A stretch of 6,204 bases of DNA from Gammaproteobacteria bacterium (GTDB lineage Bacteria > Pseudomonadota > Gammaproteobacteria > Steroidobacterales > Steroidobacteraceae): contig JAQGOE010000295.1 in the NCBI GenBank assembly GCA_028293725.1, forward strand, positions 1-6,204, in the 5' to 3' direction. Position numbers and translations under genes: made by a program. This document shows, one piece after another, positions 5,024-6,204 of the stretch. Numbering within the stretch: position 1 is the first letter of the stretch; every line of letters starts with the position of its first letter. The notes under the pieces are model-generated. The model was not told the DNA's origin. It was given only the letters and a program-made list of their open reading frames with translations, and did not search any database.

Positions 5024-6127
5024 CTACTCGCGAGCGCCGAGTTCGATCGCGAGGCTAATTGCCGCGCCGAGACTGCTGGCGTCGGCGCGGCCTGTGCCGG
5101 CGAGGTCGAGTGCCGTGCCGTGGTCCACCGATGTACGGAGAATCGGCAATCCGAGAGTGATGTTGACCGCTGTGTCGAAGCCCGCGTGTTTGATCACGGG
5201 GAGGCCTTGATCGTGATACATGGCCAGCACGGCGTCAAAGTTGGCGAGGATGCGTGGCACGAATGCCGTGTCGGCGGGTAACGGTCCGCTGACATCGATG
5301 CCCCGCTCCTTAAGGAGCGCGATCGCGGGTCCGATCACGCGGATCTCCTCGTCGCCGAGGTGACCGCTTTCGCCGGCGTGCGGGTTGAGTCCGCAGACGG
5401 CAATGCGTGGCTGCGGAATGCCCCACCACTTCTCGAGATCGTGGTGGAGGATTGTGACGATCTTACATAACGAGTCGATCGTGATCGCGGCGCTGACGTC
5501 CTTCAGGGGGAGATGGGTTGTGGCAAGCGCGACGCGCATCGCTTTGGACGCCAACATCATCACGGGGAGCGGTGCGTGCGTACGCGCCGCCAGATATTCG
5601 GTGTGGCCGGTGAAGGGAACTCCGGAGTCGGCGATCACGCTCTTATGAACGGGTGCTGTGACGATCGCGGAGAACTCGCCCGCCGTCGCGCCGTCGGTTG
5701 CGCGATCGAGGAGGTCGAGGACGTAGCGGGCGTTCGCGGGGTCTAGGCGACCGGGGATGCTGGGGGTCGCGAGGGGGTAGTGCTCGACGAGGAGGGTGCC
5801 TGGCTGGTGGCGTGCGGTGGGCCTCTCGGCTTGTGATGCGCGGGGTTGAGGTCCGCCGCCATGGGGGCCGCTGTCGTGCGGTCCCGCCGCCTGGGGTCTG
5901 TTGTAGGTGCGCAGCTCGATGTCCAAGTCGAGGCGCCCAGCTCGCTCGGCGAGCAGATTCCGGTCGGCGAGGCAGACGAGCTCGCAGGGGAGTTCGCGGC
6001 GTGCGATGGCGAGGCAAAGCTCCGGGCCGATGCCGGCCGGTTCGCCAGAGGTGAGCGCTATGCGGGGAAGGGGTGCACTCAGAGCTTGTATTCCACGTAG
6101 GCCTCGTCGCGGAGGCGACGCAGCCAC
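5024..6127 (-). CDS. pdxA: 4-hydroxythreonine-4-phosphate dehydrogenase
   Basis: PdxA oxidises 4-phosphohydroxy-L-threonine with NAD(P) in the DXP-dependent route to pyridoxal 5'-phosphate. The metal ligands are visible: His175 in FTGHTEYLA, His205 in TTHLPL and His305 in MYHDQGLP (numbered from the GTG). Other motifs are TSGEPAGIGPEL (26-37), VTAPVHKSVI (156-165), NPHAGE (248-253) and TSVDHGTALDLAGTG (332-346). The span given uses the GTG at 6127, the only standard start before the conserved region; it overlaps surA by 49 bases and adds a basic extension. A CTG at 6082 overlapping the surA stop as CTGA, with GGA nine bases upstream, would give an N-terminus very close to that of E. coli PdxA and may be the true start. 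The protein carries an extra Gly/His/Pro-rich loop at about residues 79-110. Confidence 0.95.
   Translation of the reverse strand: MAASPPRRGLRGIQALSAPLPRIALTSGEPAGIGPELCLAIARRELPCELVCLADRNLLAERAGRLDLDIELRTYNRPQAAGPHDSGPHGGGPQPRASQAERPTARHQPGTLLVEHYPLATPSIPGRLDPANARYVLDLLDRATDGATAGEFSAIVTAPVHKSVIADSGVPFTGHTEYLAARTHAPLPVMMLASKAMRVALATTHLPLKDVSAAITIDSLCKIVTILHHDLEKWWGIPQPRIAVCGLNPHAGESGHLGDEEIRVIGPAIALLKERGIDVSGPLPADTAFVPRILANFDAVLAMYHDQGLPVIKHAGFDTAVNITLGLPILRTSVDHGTALDLAGTGRADASSLGAAISLAIELGARE
5798..5893 (-). other. Gly/His/Pro-rich insertion within pdxA
   Basis: Residues about 79-110 of PdxA hold GPHDSGPHGGGPQPR and a following Arg/Ala/Pro-rich stretch, between the conserved tyrosine strand and GTLLVEHYPL. 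E. coli PdxA has only about 12 residues at this place, so some 22 are extra. The composition is low-complexity, with an imperfect GPH repeat, and the frame stays open on both sides. A surface loop is likely. Histidines could bind metal, but this is speculation. Confidence 0.6.
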
Positions 6128-6204
6128 AGCTCAGTCTCTTCGTCCGCCTTACTGGCGCGGATGGCGTCGATGGCCTGCCGACGCCGCAGCTCGTCCGTGT
6201 TATC
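6079..6204 (-). CDS. surA: Periplasmic chaperone/peptidyl-prolyl isomerase SurA, C-terminal end
   Basis: Only the last 41 codons are present, running in from the right edge. SurA escorts unfolded outer-membrane proteins through the periplasm to the BAM complex. The C-terminal helix segment contains RRRQAIDAIRASKADEETEL and ends with WLRRLRDEAYVEYKL, the characteristic end of SurA (Trp, basic helix, RDEAYVEY-L). The parvulin domains lie outside the window. The TGA stop at 6081-6079 overlaps a possible CTG start of pdxA, which matches the surA-pdxA order of gammaproteobacteria. The identification rests on this terminal motif and the neighbouring genes. Confidence 0.9.
   Translation of the reverse strand, partial: DNTDELRRRQAIDAIRASKADEETELWLRRLRDEAYVEYKL

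Noticed and set aside
5698..6054. 118-residue glycine/arginine-rich plus-strand frame
   Set aside because: It is antisense to pdxA and produced by the GC-rich insertion region; no ribosome binding site or domain.

Overview
The window looks like chromosomal DNA of a high-GC gammaproteobacterium. The main evidence is the surA-pdxA-rsmA-apaG-apaH gene order, a conserved gammaproteobacterial block. An aerobic kynurenine-pathway cluster (3-hydroxyanthranilate dioxygenase, cyclase-family hydrolase, kynureninase) lies next to it. That combination suggests the Xanthomonadales/Nevskiales/Steroidobacter side of the class; this placement is an inference from gene content only.

Layout from right to left, all on the minus strand: the last 41 codons of surA (6079-6204), pdxA (5024-6127), rsmA (4119-5018), a universal stress protein gene (3645-4082), apaG (3209-3592) and apaH (2388-3212). 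These genes are packed as one likely operon. They cover outer-membrane protein folding, pyridoxal phosphate synthesis, 16S rRNA dimethylation, stress response and Ap4A breakdown. The usp gene is an addition to the usual order. A plus-strand lipoprotein gene (1714-2223) converges on apaH.

Between the lipoprotein gene and apaH lies a 166-bp near-perfect inverted repeat (2221-2386), probably a MITE-like element. It fills almost the whole intergenic space and can form a roughly 80-bp hairpin. A 16-bp copy of its end occurs again at the stop codon of usp (3632-3647).

Divergent from the lipoprotein gene, on the minus strand, is a second operon: a 3-hydroxyanthranilate 3,4-dioxygenase gene (1133-1648), a cyclase-family putative kynurenine formamidase gene (255-1136) and the start of kynU (1-202). 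Together these cover three steps of tryptophan breakdown towards quinolinate and NAD. Tryptophan dioxygenase and kynurenine monooxygenase are not in the window. The 65-bp divergent spacer contains a perfect 6-3-6 palindrome.

The window is mostly ordinary core metabolism. The features worth a second look are the inverted-repeat element with its solitary end copy, and a run of four-base NTGA gene overlaps that use GTG, TTG and possibly CTG start codons. Also notable are a Gly/His/Pro-rich insertion in PdxA, a usp with a changed nucleotide-binding loop, and the unusual metal motif of the cyclase-family enzyme. I found no RNA gene, CRISPR array or transposase gene.
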